Positions 32,038-41,113 are shown, counted from the stretch's first letter. The stretch is 64,000 bases of DNA from Patulibacter sp. (GCF_030655195.1 NZ_JAURWA010000044.1:1-64000); one strand, 5' to 3'. Made by a program: numbers and translations. Notes: generated by a model not told the origin, from the letters alone.

Positions 32038-32043
32038 ATTATA
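32038..32043 (-). promoter_or_regulatory. -10 element TATAAT of the leaderless eight-gene operon
   Basis: Minus-strand TATAAT at 32043-32038 is followed by GAATAT and the ATG at 32031. The surrounding AT-rich stretch stands out from its GC-rich background. No matching -35 is visible. Confidence 0.6.
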
Positions 32044-32110
32044 CTTAGTTCCTCAGGGGGTGGGGACTTTCCGTGTCGGCGGTCACGGTGCGGCGGCCTT
32101 CCCGCGTCCC

Positions 32111-34258
32111 TCAGACGCCGTCCCGGTTGAGCTCCCGCACCACCTCGAAGAGGTCGCCGCGACCGTAGAAGTCCACCGCGATCGCGTTCGGGGTACGGCC
32201 CAGCCGGGCGCGACAGGCGCGGACCCGTCGGCGCAGGACCTCCGCCGTGTTGACCCGGGCCGCCCGGCCGGCCGGCGGCGGGAAGCGGTCGACCCAGTGG
32301 TTGGCGATCAGGAGCGGGGAGTCGGCCGTGCCGCGCGAGGGGTCGCACGATCCCGGGTCCTCCGTGAACCCGTCGATCGAGGTGTTCTGCGCGAAGAGGA
32401 ACGCGGGCTGCAACCAGGACGCGTCGCCGCCGTCGCCCTCGTCGAGCACGATCAGCCGCCGCCCGCTCGTGACGAGGTCGCGCATCCGCGGCATCGGTCC
32501 TCGGCGCGGCAGCGTGACGACCGAGTCCTCGAGGTCCGCGTCGCGGAACGCGCCCTCGATCTCGTCCGGGGCGACGCTCGACTCGAGCATCAGGACGACG
32601 ACCTCGGAGCGGTTGCGCTCCATCCACCCGCGGACGTCGCGCAGCACCGACCCGAACCCCTCGGCCCCCAGCTCGCAGAGCGTGTGGCACGCGTAGATCC
32701 GGCGCTCGCCGCCCGACGGCACGAGCCCCAGGCGGCCCGCCAGGCGCTCCGCGGCGCCGATCGCGTCGGAGCCCAGCTGGGCGGCGACCCGGTTGCGGGT
32801 GGTGCCTTCCGCCTGCAGGTCCGTCCGCACGCGGCCGTCGCGGTTGACGACCCCGTAGTGCGGGTCGACCATGAGCAGCCGGATCCCGTCGTCGAGCTGC
32901 CGCGGGATCGGGCGCCGCTGGTTGGCGAAGAGCCAGCCCGGGCGGTCCGCCGCGGACATCGAGTTGTGGGTCCCGGGGAAGACGACCTGGTCCAGGCGAC
33001 GCCCGCAGATCGCGGCGGACCCGTTGCACGTGGCGACCTCCCGCGGCTCCAGCGGGTCGCTCCCCCGGTCCCGGGAGACCACGAGCGCCGTGCCGACGCC
33101 GACGAGGACGAGGACGAGCGCGGCGAGCGCCGCGGCCACCAGGGCGCGACGGCGGGGCGGGCGACGGCCCGCCGCCGACGGACGACCGTCGGCCGACCCG
33201 CCGTCCCCGTCCGGCCGGCCGTCCCGCGCCGTGCGCAGCGGCGTGACGACCTCGGCCAGCCCCGCCACCAGGAGCACGAGCCCGACCGCCGCCACGACGA
33301 CGCGGGCCAGGAGCCCGAGGTCCAGCAGCACGACGACGCCGAGGACGGCCAGGGCCAGTCCGCGCAGCACGCGGGCGGGCACCGGGAGCGCGCCCCCGGC
33401 GAGGGCCGCTGCGCCGCGGCGCAGCACGGCCTCCCGGTCGACGCGCGAGGCCACGAGCACGACGCTCCCCGCCGCCACCGTCCCGAGCGCCGCGACCGCC
33501 AGGAGGATCCGCTGGAGGTCACCCGCCAGCGCGTCCCAGGTCGCCCGCGCCGCCGCGCGCACCTCGTCGTCGTCGACGACCCCCACGGCGCCCGCGTGGG
33601 AGACCACCTCGGCCTCCAGCGCGGTCGTGGCGAGCGCACCGAGGAGCCCGCCGGCGGCCACGGCCACGCCCGCGCCGAACAGGGCGCGCCGGCGGTCGAC
33701 GGCGGTGGCGAGGAACGCGACGAGCGCGAGCAGCCCGAGCCCGAGCACCGGCCACGCGACCCCCGACACCCGGTCCGCCGCGCGGGTGGTCGACGACGCG
33801 ACGTCGGACCGGCGGATGGTGGCGATCTGGGGTCGGAGGTCCTCGGGGAGCCCCCGGGCCAGCTCCGGCGACGCGGTGCGCAGCGCCGGCAGCAGTGCTC
33901 CTCGCAGCTCCGACAGCTCGACCGCGACGTCCGTGTCCCCGCGCAGGAGCACCCCGTGGGCGGTCACGGCCGCACGCCGGAACACCCGCTCGAACTGCGC
34001 GGTCTGCAGCACCGCCTCGACCGCCGTCAGCACGAGCGGCCGCGCCGACACGAGGTCCGGGGAGCGGCGCTCGAGCAGGTCGACGGCGACCTCCTCGGCG
34101 ATCACGGACTGCACCGCGTCGGAGCGCAGCGCCCCGACGGCGCGGTCGGCGAACGCCTCGGGCTCGGCGAGCTCGACCCGCACGTACACCGCCGTGACGC
34201 CCGCGATCACGAGCGCCACGGCGAGGGCGAGGAGCGTGCCTCGTCGCAGCCGACGCAT
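32111..34258 (-). CDS. Membrane protein with C-terminal PI-PLC-X-like phosphodiesterase domain
   Basis: 715 aa. An N-terminal membrane helix is followed by an extracytoplasmic helical part, a cluster of five or six hydrophobic segments (roughly residues 170-345) and a Pro/Arg-rich linker. A further membrane helix (VAAALAALVLVLVGVGTALVV) precedes the C-terminal domain. That domain has FPGTHNSM and, about 100 residues later, YACHTLCELG, the two His positions of the phosphatidylinositol-specific phospholipase C X-domain, plus MVDPHYG and VVVLMLE strands. It should be a membrane-anchored enzyme acting outside the cytoplasm on phosphodiester lipids or related compounds; the ligand is not known. 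It stands alone and overlaps no neighbour. Confidence 0.8.
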   Translation of the reverse strand: MRRLRRGTLLALAVALVIAGVTAVYVRVELAEPEAFADRAVGALRSDAVQSVIAEEVAVDLLERRSPDLVSARPLVLTAVEAVLQTAQFERVFRRAAVTAHGVLLRGDTDVAVELSELRGALLPALRTASPELARGLPEDLRPQIATIRRSDVASSTTRAADRVSGVAWPVLGLGLLALVAFLATAVDRRRALFGAGVAVAAGGLLGALATTALEAEVVSHAGAVGVVDDDEVRAAARATWDALAGDLQRILLAVAALGTVAAGSVVLVASRVDREAVLRRGAAALAGGALPVPARVLRGLALAVLGVVVLLDLGLLARVVVAAVGLVLLVAGLAEVVTPLRTARDGRPDGDGGSADGRPSAAGRRPPRRRALVAAALAALVLVLVGVGTALVVSRDRGSDPLEPREVATCNGSAAICGRRLDQVVFPGTHNSMSAADRPGWLFANQRRPIPRQLDDGIRLLMVDPHYGVVNRDGRVRTDLQAEGTTRNRVAAQLGSDAIGAAERLAGRLGLVPSGGERRIYACHTLCELGAEGFGSVLRDVRGWMERNRSEVVVLMLESSVAPDEIEGAFRDADLEDSVVTLPRRGPMPRMRDLVTSGRRLIVLDEGDGGDASWLQPAFLFAQNTSIDGFTEDPGSCDPSRGTADSPLLIANHWVDRFPPPAGRAARVNTAEVLRRRVRACRARLGRTPNAIAVDFYGRGDLFEVVRELNRDGV

Positions 34259-34368
34259 CCCGACGTGTTCTACCGGAGGCGGGCCGCGGCCCGCCGTCGG
34301 ACGCCTCCCGGGACGGCCCCGGGAGGATCCGTTGCCCGTCCGAGGCCCCCGCCCGCCACACTCCGTGC

Positions 34369-34719
34369 ATGAGCGAGAACGAGAGCGCGGCCGTCGACCG
34401 CGCGCTGACGGATGCCGTGGTGCGCGCGCTCCGCGCCCTGACGGGCCGCGGGGCCACCTCGGCCCGGGGATTCATCAACGGGGACACCGCCGTCGTCGTC
34501 ATGTACGACGCCCTGACCGAGGGGGAGCGCAACCTCGTCGCCAAGGGCCACGCGGACCAGGTCAAGGAGCTGCGCTACACCTACCAGCGGGCGATGGCCG
34601 ACGAGGTCGTGCCCGCCGTCGAGCAGGCCGTCGGGCGCAAGGTCGAGGCGTTCATGAGCGCCAACCACGTCGATCCCGACCACGCGGTCGAGGTCTTCAT
34701 CCTCGGCGACGCGCTCTGA
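34369..34719 (+). CDS. DUF2294 family protein
   Basis: 116 aa. Matches the DUF2294 layout: GRGATSARGFINGDTAVVVMYDALTEGER in the N-terminal half, then helix YQRAMADEVVPAVEQAVGRKVEAFMS and the C-terminal HVDPDHAVEVFILGD strand. Function of the family is unknown. The gene is divergent from the PI-PLC-like membrane protein, separated by 110 bp. No ribosome site or clear -10 element was found near the ATG. Confidence 0.78.
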   Translation: MSENESAAVDRALTDAVVRALRALTGRGATSARGFINGDTAVVVMYDALTEGERNLVAKGHADQVKELRYTYQRAMADEVVPAVEQAVGRKVEAFMSANHVDPDHAVEVFILGDAL

Positions 34720-34965
34720 ACCGCGGGCGCGCGGGCCGGGCGGCCGCGGCCCGCATCCGCCGCGCCACGCGTCGATCCAGCCCGACGGGGCCGGCACCGC
34801 GGGCCCCTCGGACCCCGTCTGCCACCCGCCCTGCGTGTCGCTTCGCACCGGGGCCCCAGGTGTGGCGCCCCGCGGGACGGGCAGACGGTGGGCACGGCGG
34901 TTCGCATCGTGACCCGGTGCGGACCGTCGCCACCCCTTCGCGCCGTCGCCGGTGCCGGGTCCGCG

Positions 34966-35937
34966 CTACGCCGGGCCCGGCCCGTCGGAGCCCAGCAGCT
35001 CGTGCACGGTCCGCCGCCCGGCCTCCAGGCCCGCCACGACCCGCAGGTGGTCGCGCTCAAGCCGGCCGATGTCCGCCGTCCCCTCGGGCGGACGGACGGA
35101 GAGCACGGCCGGCGACCCGTCGCGCCGACCCTGCAGCGCGTCGAGCTCCTCGTCGTCCCGGAGCAGGCGCGCCGCCCGGTCGACGAACGCCGCCGCGACC
35201 TCGGCGCTGTGGCGCCGCAGGTAGCGGGCCGCGATCGCCGTGCTGCGGCCGCCGTCGGAGATCTCCTGCTCGTCGGCGCGGCGCGACCGCAGCACCAGGA
35301 CGTGGGTGGCCCCGTGCTCCAGCGCCATCCGGAACGGGACGGCGGCGGAGAGGCCGGCGTCGAAGAAGCGCCGCCCGCCGAGCGCGACCGGCGGGCCGGA
35401 GAGGAGCGGCAGCGCGGTGCTCGCGCGCAGGGCGAGCTTGAGGGTCGGCGCGTCGTGCACGTACGGCGCCAGGTCGGTGGCCCGGCCGGTCGCCGCGTCC
35501 GTGCCGACGGCGTGCAGCCGGACCGGACTGGCGACGATCCGGTCGAAGGGCATCGGCGTCAGCCGCTCGTAGACCACCTCGGTCAGGTACCGGCCGTCGA
35601 CGAGCGGCCGGCCGCGGAGCAGGTTGCGGCGCCGGACCGTCGCGGTCCGGAGCACCGGGTCCGTCCACGCCGGCAGGCCGGCGGCGGTCGCGCCGCCCGA
35701 GAACCACGCGGCGTTCAGCGCGCCCGCCGAGGCGCCGTAGACGTCGTCGAACGCCTCGCGCGCGCCGAGCTCCTCGAGCGCCATCGCCATGCCGCCGCTG
35801 ATCGCGCCGCGCATGCCGCCGCCCTCGATCACGAGCGCGAGCCGGTGCCCGTCGCCGCGCTGCCCGGGCCGGCTCCCGGCCGCGATGCGTGCCGCGATCA
35901 GCCGGGTGACGGGGTGCGACGAGAGGGCCTCCGGCAT
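34966..35937 (-). CDS. Patatin-like phospholipase
   Basis: 323 aa. The patatin catalytic elements are complete: oxyanion loop VIEGGGMRGAISGG near residue 36, nucleophile Ser in GASAG near 70, and the dyad Asp in FFDAGLSAAVPF near 195. It is a serine lipid acyl hydrolase, cytoplasmic by lack of a signal peptide. The start ATG 35937 is preceded by TAGCAT seven nt upstream without a ribosome site, suggesting a leaderless message. 246 bp separate it from the DUF2294 gene, a region in which I see only weak GC inverted repeats. Confidence 0.88.
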   Translation of the reverse strand: MPEALSSHPVTRLIAARIAAGSRPGQRGDGHRLALVIEGGGMRGAISGGMAMALEELGAREAFDDVYGASAGALNAAWFSGGATAAGLPAWTDPVLRTATVRRRNLLRGRPLVDGRYLTEVVYERLTPMPFDRIVASPVRLHAVGTDAATGRATDLAPYVHDAPTLKLALRASTALPLLSGPPVALGGRRFFDAGLSAAVPFRMALEHGATHVLVLRSRRADEQEISDGGRSTAIAARYLRRHSAEVAAAFVDRAARLLRDDEELDALQGRRDGSPAVLSVRPPEGTADIGRLERDHLRVVAGLEAGRRTVHELLGSDGPGPA

Positions 35938-36048
35938 CGGGGCGATGCTAGAGCGGCCCCGCGGCGCGTGCCGGGTCGAGCGGCGGCGGTAGGCCCGACG
36001 CGGTCCGCACCGACGCGGACGGGCCGGCTCCGGCTCTGCCGTCCCGCG

Positions 36049-36639
36049 TCAGCCGGCGACGTGGTTCATCAGGAGGACGGCCTGACCGTCGGCGTCGAGC
36101 CGCCGCGTGTGCAGCCGCATCGTGATCGGCACGCCGTCGCCGCGGACCACGTCGAAGACGTCCTCGTGGAGCCCGTCGGCGTAGGCGGCGGCGAGGTGCC
36201 GGCGCATCTGCTGGCGGTCGGTCCAGGTCCGCTCCCCGAACGGCGTCTCGGCGACGTCGCGGTGGTCCCGGCCGACCACGCGGGTGACGGCGGCGTTCAT
36301 GTAGAGCACCTGGCCGTCGGGGTGCACGATCGCGAAGGCGTCCGACGCGCGGTCGAACAGCCCGCCGCCGTCGTGCGCGGCGGGGCCGAAGGCCCGGAGC
36401 ACGGCGAGCAGGACCCGCAGGGTGCCCGTGACGGTCTCCAGCGTGGTCACCGCGCCCCGCAGGACACCCCGATCGGCGCTGGTGCCGGTCAGCTCCGACA
36501 GGTCCTGCCGGGCGGTGAAGACCGACTGCAGCGCGAACTCCAGCTCGACCTCGATGACGTGCCGCAGCACCTGGGGCGCGCCGGGCTCAGGCGGTGGGCC
36601 TCCGTCGGATGGCGATCGATCGACTTCCTCGTGCGTCAC
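36049..36639 (-). CDS. PAS-domain protein
   Basis: 196 aa. The N-terminal half is a helical region (VLRHVIEVELEFALQSVFTARQDL, then ETVTGTLRVLLAVLRAF) that could dimerise. A PAS domain follows (FDRASDAFAIVHPDGQVLYMNAAVTRVVGRD to VPITMRLHTRRLDADG). No kinase, cyclase or DNA-binding output is attached, so it is a single-domain sensor or an anti-sigma-type partner. GTG 36639 overlaps the stop of the CinA-like gene by 4 bp; a TACGAT sits 8 nt upstream of that GTG, possibly an additional internal promoter. Confidence 0.78.
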   Translation of the reverse strand: MTHEEVDRSPSDGGPPPEPGAPQVLRHVIEVELEFALQSVFTARQDLSELTGTSADRGVLRGAVTTLETVTGTLRVLLAVLRAFGPAAHDGGGLFDRASDAFAIVHPDGQVLYMNAAVTRVVGRDHRDVAETPFGERTWTDRQQMRRHLAAAYADGLHEDVFDVVRGDGVPITMRLHTRRLDADGQAVLLMNHVAG

Positions 36640-37199
36640 TCGGGCAGATCGTAGTGCCGACGGTCGTGCACCGACGCGGTTCCAGCCTTGTCCGCGGGGC
36701 CCCGGACGCTCGCCGGGCCGCCGCGCCCCACCAGCTCGAGCGCCCGCACCGCGAACGCCTCCATGTTGCGCACGCGGTCGCCCGAGCCCGTCAGCACGTT
36801 CTCCGTGGTGGTCCCCGACGGCCCCGAGGCGGCGACCCAGGAGTGCCCGACCGGGTCGCCGTAGGGATTCGGGCGAGGCCCCGAGGCGCCGGTCTCGCCG
36901 ATCCCCCAGTCCGCACCCATCCGGCGGCGCGCGGCGTCGGCGAGCCAGCGGGCCAGCGGCTCCGTCGCGCCACGACCGCGGGCCAGGGGCGAGGCGTCGG
37001 CGCCGAGCTGGAGGTCCGCACCCTCGAGCGTGTAGATCACGAAGCCGCCGCGGAAGTACGCCGAGGCCCCGTCCTGGGCGAGCAGCGCCGCGGCGATCAG
37101 CCCGCCGGCGGAGACCTCGGCGACCGCCACGGACTCGCCGCGTGCGCGAAGCCGGTCGGCGGCATCGGCGGCGGCGGAGAGGACGGCGTCGGGCAGCAC
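36636..37199 (-). CDS. CinA C-terminal-like protein with altered active-site motif
   Basis: 187 aa, one domain like PncC (nicotinamide mononucleotide amidohydrolase). The fold is recognised from AEVSAGGLIAAALLAQDGASAYFRGGFVIYT, MGADWGIGETGASGP and a C-terminal helix. However, the family motif ESCTGG reads EVSAGG, and the following YSN-x2-K motif reads YTLEGA. The nucleophile and lysine regions therefore differ, and deamidase activity is doubtful. GTG 37199 is preceded by TAGCCT six nt upstream and no ribosome site, so it is probably leaderless. It is coupled to the PAS gene. Confidence 0.75.
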   Translation of the reverse strand: MLPDAVLSAAADAADRLRARGESVAVAEVSAGGLIAAALLAQDGASAYFRGGFVIYTLEGADLQLGADASPLARGRGATEPLARWLADAARRRMGADWGIGETGASGPRPNPYGDPVGHSWVAASGPSGTTTENVLTGSGDRVRNMEAFAVRALELVGRGGPASVRGPADKAGTASVHDRRHYDLPE

Positions 37200-37231
37200 C
37201 GCGCCAGGCTATCCCGGCGCCGGGCGCGTCC

Positions 37232-38806
37232 TCAGGCGGCCGCCGCGATCGCCCGCGTGTCGGCGGCGTCGTCCTCCGCGACGCCCGGATGGGCGGGCAG
37301 CCACAGCAGCACGAGGATCGCGCCCACGAGCGAGACGCCCGCCGCGACGAGGCAGCCGGCCTGCAGACCGTCGAGGAACCCCGACTGGGCGGTGCTCGCC
37401 AGGGTCGCGGCCGCGCCCGCATCGCCGTCCCGGGCGATCCCCCCGGCGGTCAGCATCGCGGCGCCGATCGACTCGCGGGCGGTCTCGAGGACCGGTCCGG
37501 GCAGCGACGATCCCGAGAAGGCGTCGCGGTAGAGCGACAGCGCGACGCTGCCGACGACGGCGACGCCGAGGGTGCCGCCGAGCTCGCGCGTGGCGTCGTT
37601 GACGGCCGACCCGACGCCGGCCTTCGCCGTGGGGACGACGCCCATGATCGCCTCGGTGGCCGGCGCGCTCGTCAGGCCCAGGCCCGAGCCCATGAGGACC
37701 ATCTGCAGCGCCATCGTCAGGTACGCCGTGTCCGCGTCGACGGTCGACGTCCACGCGAACCCGACCGCGAACATCAGCAGCCCGCCGGCGACGACGAGCT
37801 TCGTGCCGAAGAGGACGGCGATCCGCGACCCGGCGATCGACAGGATCGCGGTGCAGGTGGCGAACGGCAGCAGGCGGACCCCGGCGCTGAAGGGCTCGTA
37901 GCCCTTGACGAACTGGAAGTACTGGGTGATCAGGAAGATGAACCCGAACAGCGCGAAGAACGCGAACGTGATCGAGAGCGCGGCCGCCGTGAAGCGCAGG
38001 TTCTTGAAGATCCCGACGTCGAGCATCGGGTGCTCGACGCGGCGCTCCAGGACGACGAAGACGAGGAGCACGAGGAGCGCCCCGGCGAGCAGGCCCAGCG
38101 TCGTCACCGAGCCCCAGCCGTGCTCGGGCGCCTCGATGATCGCGTAGACCAGCAGGCCGAGGCCCGCGATGGAGAGGGCGATCCCGCCGAAGTCCAGCGG
38201 CGGGGTGGCGGGGTCGCGCGACTCCGGTATCCGCAGGATCGCCCCGACCAGGGCGAGGACCGCGACGGCGCCGGGGAAGATCAGCGTGCTGTTCCACGAG
38301 ACGTGCTGCACGAGGAAGCCGCCGACGACCGGGCCCAGCGCGATCGCCAGACCGGCCGCTGCGCCCCAGAGCCCGATCGCCTTGGCCCGGCGGACGCGGT
38401 CGGAGAACACGTCGGAGATGATCGACAGCGTCACCGGGAAGATGACCGCCGCGCCGACACCGGCGACGGCCCGCCAGGCGATCAGCTGCCCCGGCGACCC
38501 GGCGGTGGCCCCGCCGAACGACGCGAACGCGAAGAGCGTCAGGCCGAGCACCAGCAGGCGCCGCCGGCCGAAGCGGTCCGCGAGGGTGCCCGCCGCCAGC
38601 ACGAGCGCGGCGAACGCCAGGTTGAACGCGTCGACGATCCAGAGGAGGTCCGTCGTGGTCGCCCCGAGGTCCTCGGTCAGCCGCGGCAGCGTGATGTTGA
38701 CGATCGTCGTCGAGAGGTTGATCACCAGGACCGCCGCGCAGACGACCAGCAGGATCACGCGCTCCCTGCCGGTGAACGCGGACGACGGTGGTGCGGCGGA
38801 ACTCAT
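37232..38806 (-). CDS. MFS drug-efflux transporter, DHA2 (14-helix, EmrB/QacA type)
   Basis: 524 aa with about 14 hydrophobic segments. Motif A appears as GTLADRFGRRR near residue 75, motif C-like GLAIALGPVVGGFL near 160 and LDFGGIALS in the middle loop. It would export amphiphilic or toxic compounds with proton exchange. No regulator adjoins it. The promoter has consensus TTGACA, a 17-nt spacer and TAGCGT, and the start is 8 nt after the -10, so the message is probably leaderless. A short palindrome overlaps the -35. Confidence 0.9.
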   Translation of the reverse strand: MSSAAPPSSAFTGRERVILLVVCAAVLVINLSTTIVNITLPRLTEDLGATTTDLLWIVDAFNLAFAALVLAAGTLADRFGRRRLLVLGLTLFAFASFGGATAGSPGQLIAWRAVAGVGAAVIFPVTLSIISDVFSDRVRRAKAIGLWGAAAGLAIALGPVVGGFLVQHVSWNSTLIFPGAVAVLALVGAILRIPESRDPATPPLDFGGIALSIAGLGLLVYAIIEAPEHGWGSVTTLGLLAGALLVLLVFVVLERRVEHPMLDVGIFKNLRFTAAALSITFAFFALFGFIFLITQYFQFVKGYEPFSAGVRLLPFATCTAILSIAGSRIAVLFGTKLVVAGGLLMFAVGFAWTSTVDADTAYLTMALQMVLMGSGLGLTSAPATEAIMGVVPTAKAGVGSAVNDATRELGGTLGVAVVGSVALSLYRDAFSGSSLPGPVLETARESIGAAMLTAGGIARDGDAGAAATLASTAQSGFLDGLQAGCLVAAGVSLVGAILVLLWLPAHPGVAEDDAADTRAIAAAA

Positions 38807-38814
38807 CCGCGGGC

Positions 38815-38843
38815 ACGCTAGTCCGCCGATGTGACAATGTCAA
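38815..38843 (-). promoter_or_regulatory. Promoter of the MFS gene, with dyad overlapping -35
   Basis: Minus strand TTGACA (38843-38838), 17 nt, TAGCGT (38820-38815). The sequence TGACATTGTCA covers the -35 and is an inverted repeat (TGACA/TGTCA) suited to a TetR- or MarR-type repressor. Confidence 0.65.
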
Positions 38844-39023
38844 GACAGCCGGTGCTCCGCCAGCGCTGATCGTCGCCTCAAGCGACCGACGGCCGCCAGG
38901 GCCGTGGCCCGGCGCGACCGATCCCCCGGGACACCGGCCCGACCGCCTCCCGGGCACGGGCCCCCGGAGCCGGGCTGCCGAGGCCTCGGGCAGCCACCGC
39001 CGGGGCCCGGGTCCGCCCGCGCC

Positions 39024-40487
39024 TCAGCCCTTCGAGCCCTCGCGCCGGTGGGCGCCGTGCGAGAAGTCGGCGTGCTCCGCGCCGCGCTGCGGGCCGCCCT
39101 GCTTCGCCAGCCGGTCCAGCGCCCGGCCGACGTCCGCGAGCAGCAGGTCGCCCAGGTCGTCGCTGAAGCCGTTGCGGACCACGACGCGCAGGACGTGGAG
39201 GTCGTCGCGGGCCTCGACGAACGGGTACGCCGGGACCAGCCACCCGCGTTCGCGCAGCGTCGCCGACACGTCGTAGACGGAGAACGCGTCGACGTCGTCG
39301 GCCAGCGTCACCGCGAAGACCGGCAGCTCGTCGCCGCGGGTCAGCGCCCGGAACGCGCCGGTGTCCTCGAGCCCCGAGGCGAGCCGCATCGCGGTGTCGC
39401 GCGAGCCCCGCTGGACGCGCCGGTAGCCGTCCATGCCCAGGCGCAGGAACTGGAAGTACTGCGCGACGACCTGCGCGCCGGGCCGCGAGAAGTTCAGCGC
39501 GAACGTCGGCATGTCGCCGCCGAGGTAGCTGACGTGGAAGACGAGCTCCTCCGGCAGCAGCGCCTCCTCGCGCCACAGGGCCCAGCCGACCCCGGGGTAG
39601 ACGAGGCCGTACTTGTGGCCCGACGCGTTGATCGACGCGACGCGCGGCAGCCGGAAGTCCCAGACGAGGTCCTCGTCGAGGAACGGCGCGATGAAGCCGC
39701 CCGACGCCGCGTCGACGTGCAGCGGCACGTCGAGTCCCGTGCGCTCCTGCAGGTCGTCGAGCGCGGCGGCGATGTCGGCGATGGGCTCGTAGGAGCCGTC
39801 GAAGGTGGAGCCGAGGATGCCCACGACGCCGATCGTGTGCTCGTCGCACTGCGCCACGGCGGTCGGCGCGTCGAGGTGGAAGCGCTCGCCCTCCATCGGC
39901 ACCAGGCGCGGCTCGACGTCCCAGTAGCGGGCGAACTTCTCCCAGCAGACCTGGACGTTGGCGCCCATCACGATGTTCGGGCGGTCCGTGGACTCCCCCG
40001 CCCCCCTCCGTCGGGCCTCCCAGCGACGCTTCAGCGCCAGGCCGGCGAGCATCGCCGCCTCGCTGGAGCCGGTCGTCGAGCAGCCGACGGCCGTGGTCGC
40101 CCCCGCGGTGCCCTCGGCGTCGCCGGGCTCCCCGCCGTCCCGGTCCGGCGCGTTCCACAGGCGGCCGAGCATCGCCACGCAGCGGGCCTCGAGCTCCGCG
40201 GTCTGCGGGTACTCGTCCTTGTCGATCATGTTCTTGTCGAAGACGGAGGCCATCAGCTCGCGGGCCTCGGGCTCCATCCACGTCGTCACGAACGTCGCGA
40301 GGTTCAGGCGCGCGTTGCCGTCGAGGAGCAGCTCGTCCTGGACGATCCGCTGGGCCGCGCGCGGGTCCATGCTCGACGCCGGCAGCGCGTCGCGCGGCAC
40401 CGGGTCCACGACCGACCCGTGCAGCGGGTTGACCGCCAGCGACGAGCGGCGGGGACGCCTGGACGGATCGGACCGGTGCAGCGGCAT
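39024..40487 (-). CDS. gadB: Glutamate decarboxylase (PLP-dependent)
   Basis: 487 aa, close to the usual 460-470. Characteristic segments: AVGCSTTGSSEAAMLAGLALKRRW, HVDAASGGFIAPF (Asp contacting the PLP nitrogen) and SINASGHKYGLVYPGVGW with the Schiff-base Lys near residue 290. C-terminal FSHGAHRREGSKG is a short basic tail. It converts glutamate to GABA with proton consumption; no GABA antiporter is nearby. TACGCT six nt before ATG 40487 and absence of a ribosome site point to a leaderless mRNA, and a GC minisatellite lies directly upstream. Confidence 0.93.
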   Translation of the reverse strand: MPLHRSDPSRRPRRSSLAVNPLHGSVVDPVPRDALPASSMDPRAAQRIVQDELLLDGNARLNLATFVTTWMEPEARELMASVFDKNMIDKDEYPQTAELEARCVAMLGRLWNAPDRDGGEPGDAEGTAGATTAVGCSTTGSSEAAMLAGLALKRRWEARRRGAGESTDRPNIVMGANVQVCWEKFARYWDVEPRLVPMEGERFHLDAPTAVAQCDEHTIGVVGILGSTFDGSYEPIADIAAALDDLQERTGLDVPLHVDAASGGFIAPFLDEDLVWDFRLPRVASINASGHKYGLVYPGVGWALWREEALLPEELVFHVSYLGGDMPTFALNFSRPGAQVVAQYFQFLRLGMDGYRRVQRGSRDTAMRLASGLEDTGAFRALTRGDELPVFAVTLADDVDAFSVYDVSATLRERGWLVPAYPFVEARDDLHVLRVVVRNGFSDDLGDLLLADVGRALDRLAKQGGPQRGAEHADFSHGAHRREGSKG

Positions 40488-40507
40488 GGGCCGAGCGTAC
40501 GCCGCGC

Positions 40508-40590
40508 GGGGTGCCGGGCATCGCGGGTGGCGCGCCGGGCATCGGGGGCGGCGCGCCGGGCATCAGGGGGTGGCGCGCCGGGGGCGGTCC
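40508..40590. repeat. 21-22-bp GC minisatellite between gadB and the first crcB gene
   Basis: Four imperfect units of GGCGCGCCGGGCATC plus a variable GGGGGC tail follow each other at about 40508, 40529, 40550 and 40572. The array abuts the -10 of gadB and would include its -35 region, so unit number could affect promoter strength. Confidence 0.8.
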
Positions 40591-40648
40591 GGCGGGTCGG
40601 AGCGGCCGTCGCGCCTCGGACGGCCCGGCGGAGGATCATGCCGGGTCG

Positions 40649-41113
40649 ATGGCGCGGGACGGACGACTGATCGCGGCGCTCGCCGCCGGCGGCTTCGCCG
40701 GCACCGTGCTGCGCGCGTCGCTCTCGGAGCACTGGGCGCACGACCCGGCGAGCTGGCCGTGGGCGACGTTCGTCGTCAACCTGGCGGGCGCCTTCGTGCT
40801 CGGCCTCGTCGTGGCGGGCCTCGCCCGGCGCGCCGAGCCCTCGCCCCGGCTGCGGGCGCTGCTGGGAACCGGCTTCTGCGGCGGCCTGACCACCTTCTCG
40901 ACGCTGCAGCTCGAGGTCCTGCGGATGCTCGACCACGACGCGGTCGGGCTCGCGGTCGGCTACCTGGCCGCGAGCGTCGTCGCCGGGCTGGTCGCCGTGT
41001 CCTGCGGGGTGCGCCTCGCCCGAGCGCGTGGCGGCGGCGGCCGGGACGGGGACGGCGGCCGCGACGACGCCGGCCGCGACCACGACGCGCGGGCGACGGG
41101 GGGCGCGTCGTGA
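40649..41113 (+). CDS. crcB: Fluoride ion channel CrcB/Fluc, subunit 1
   Basis: 154 aa, four membrane helices. Key motifs: GGFAGTVLRASL near residue 14, WPWATFVVNLAGAFVLG with the pore Asn, and GFCGGLTTFSTLQLE, the family's TTFST track of polar residues. A charged Gly/Arg/Asp-rich tail of 30 residues follows the last helix. The start ATG 40649 is the first Met before the channel core; GGAGG lies 15 nt upstream, rather far. GTGA overlap with a second, shorter subunit indicates a heterodimeric channel that expels fluoride. Confidence 0.9.
   Translation: MARDGRLIAALAAGGFAGTVLRASLSEHWAHDPASWPWATFVVNLAGAFVLGLVVAGLARRAEPSPRLRALLGTGFCGGLTTFSTLQLEVLRMLDHDAVGLAVGYLAASVVAGLVAVSCGVRLARARGGGGRDGDGGRDDAGRDHDARATGGAS

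Noticed and set aside
34720-34965. A structured RNA or small gene between the DUF2294 and patatin genes
   Set aside because: Only weak GC-rich inverted repeats are visible and no frame shows the codon bias of the window.
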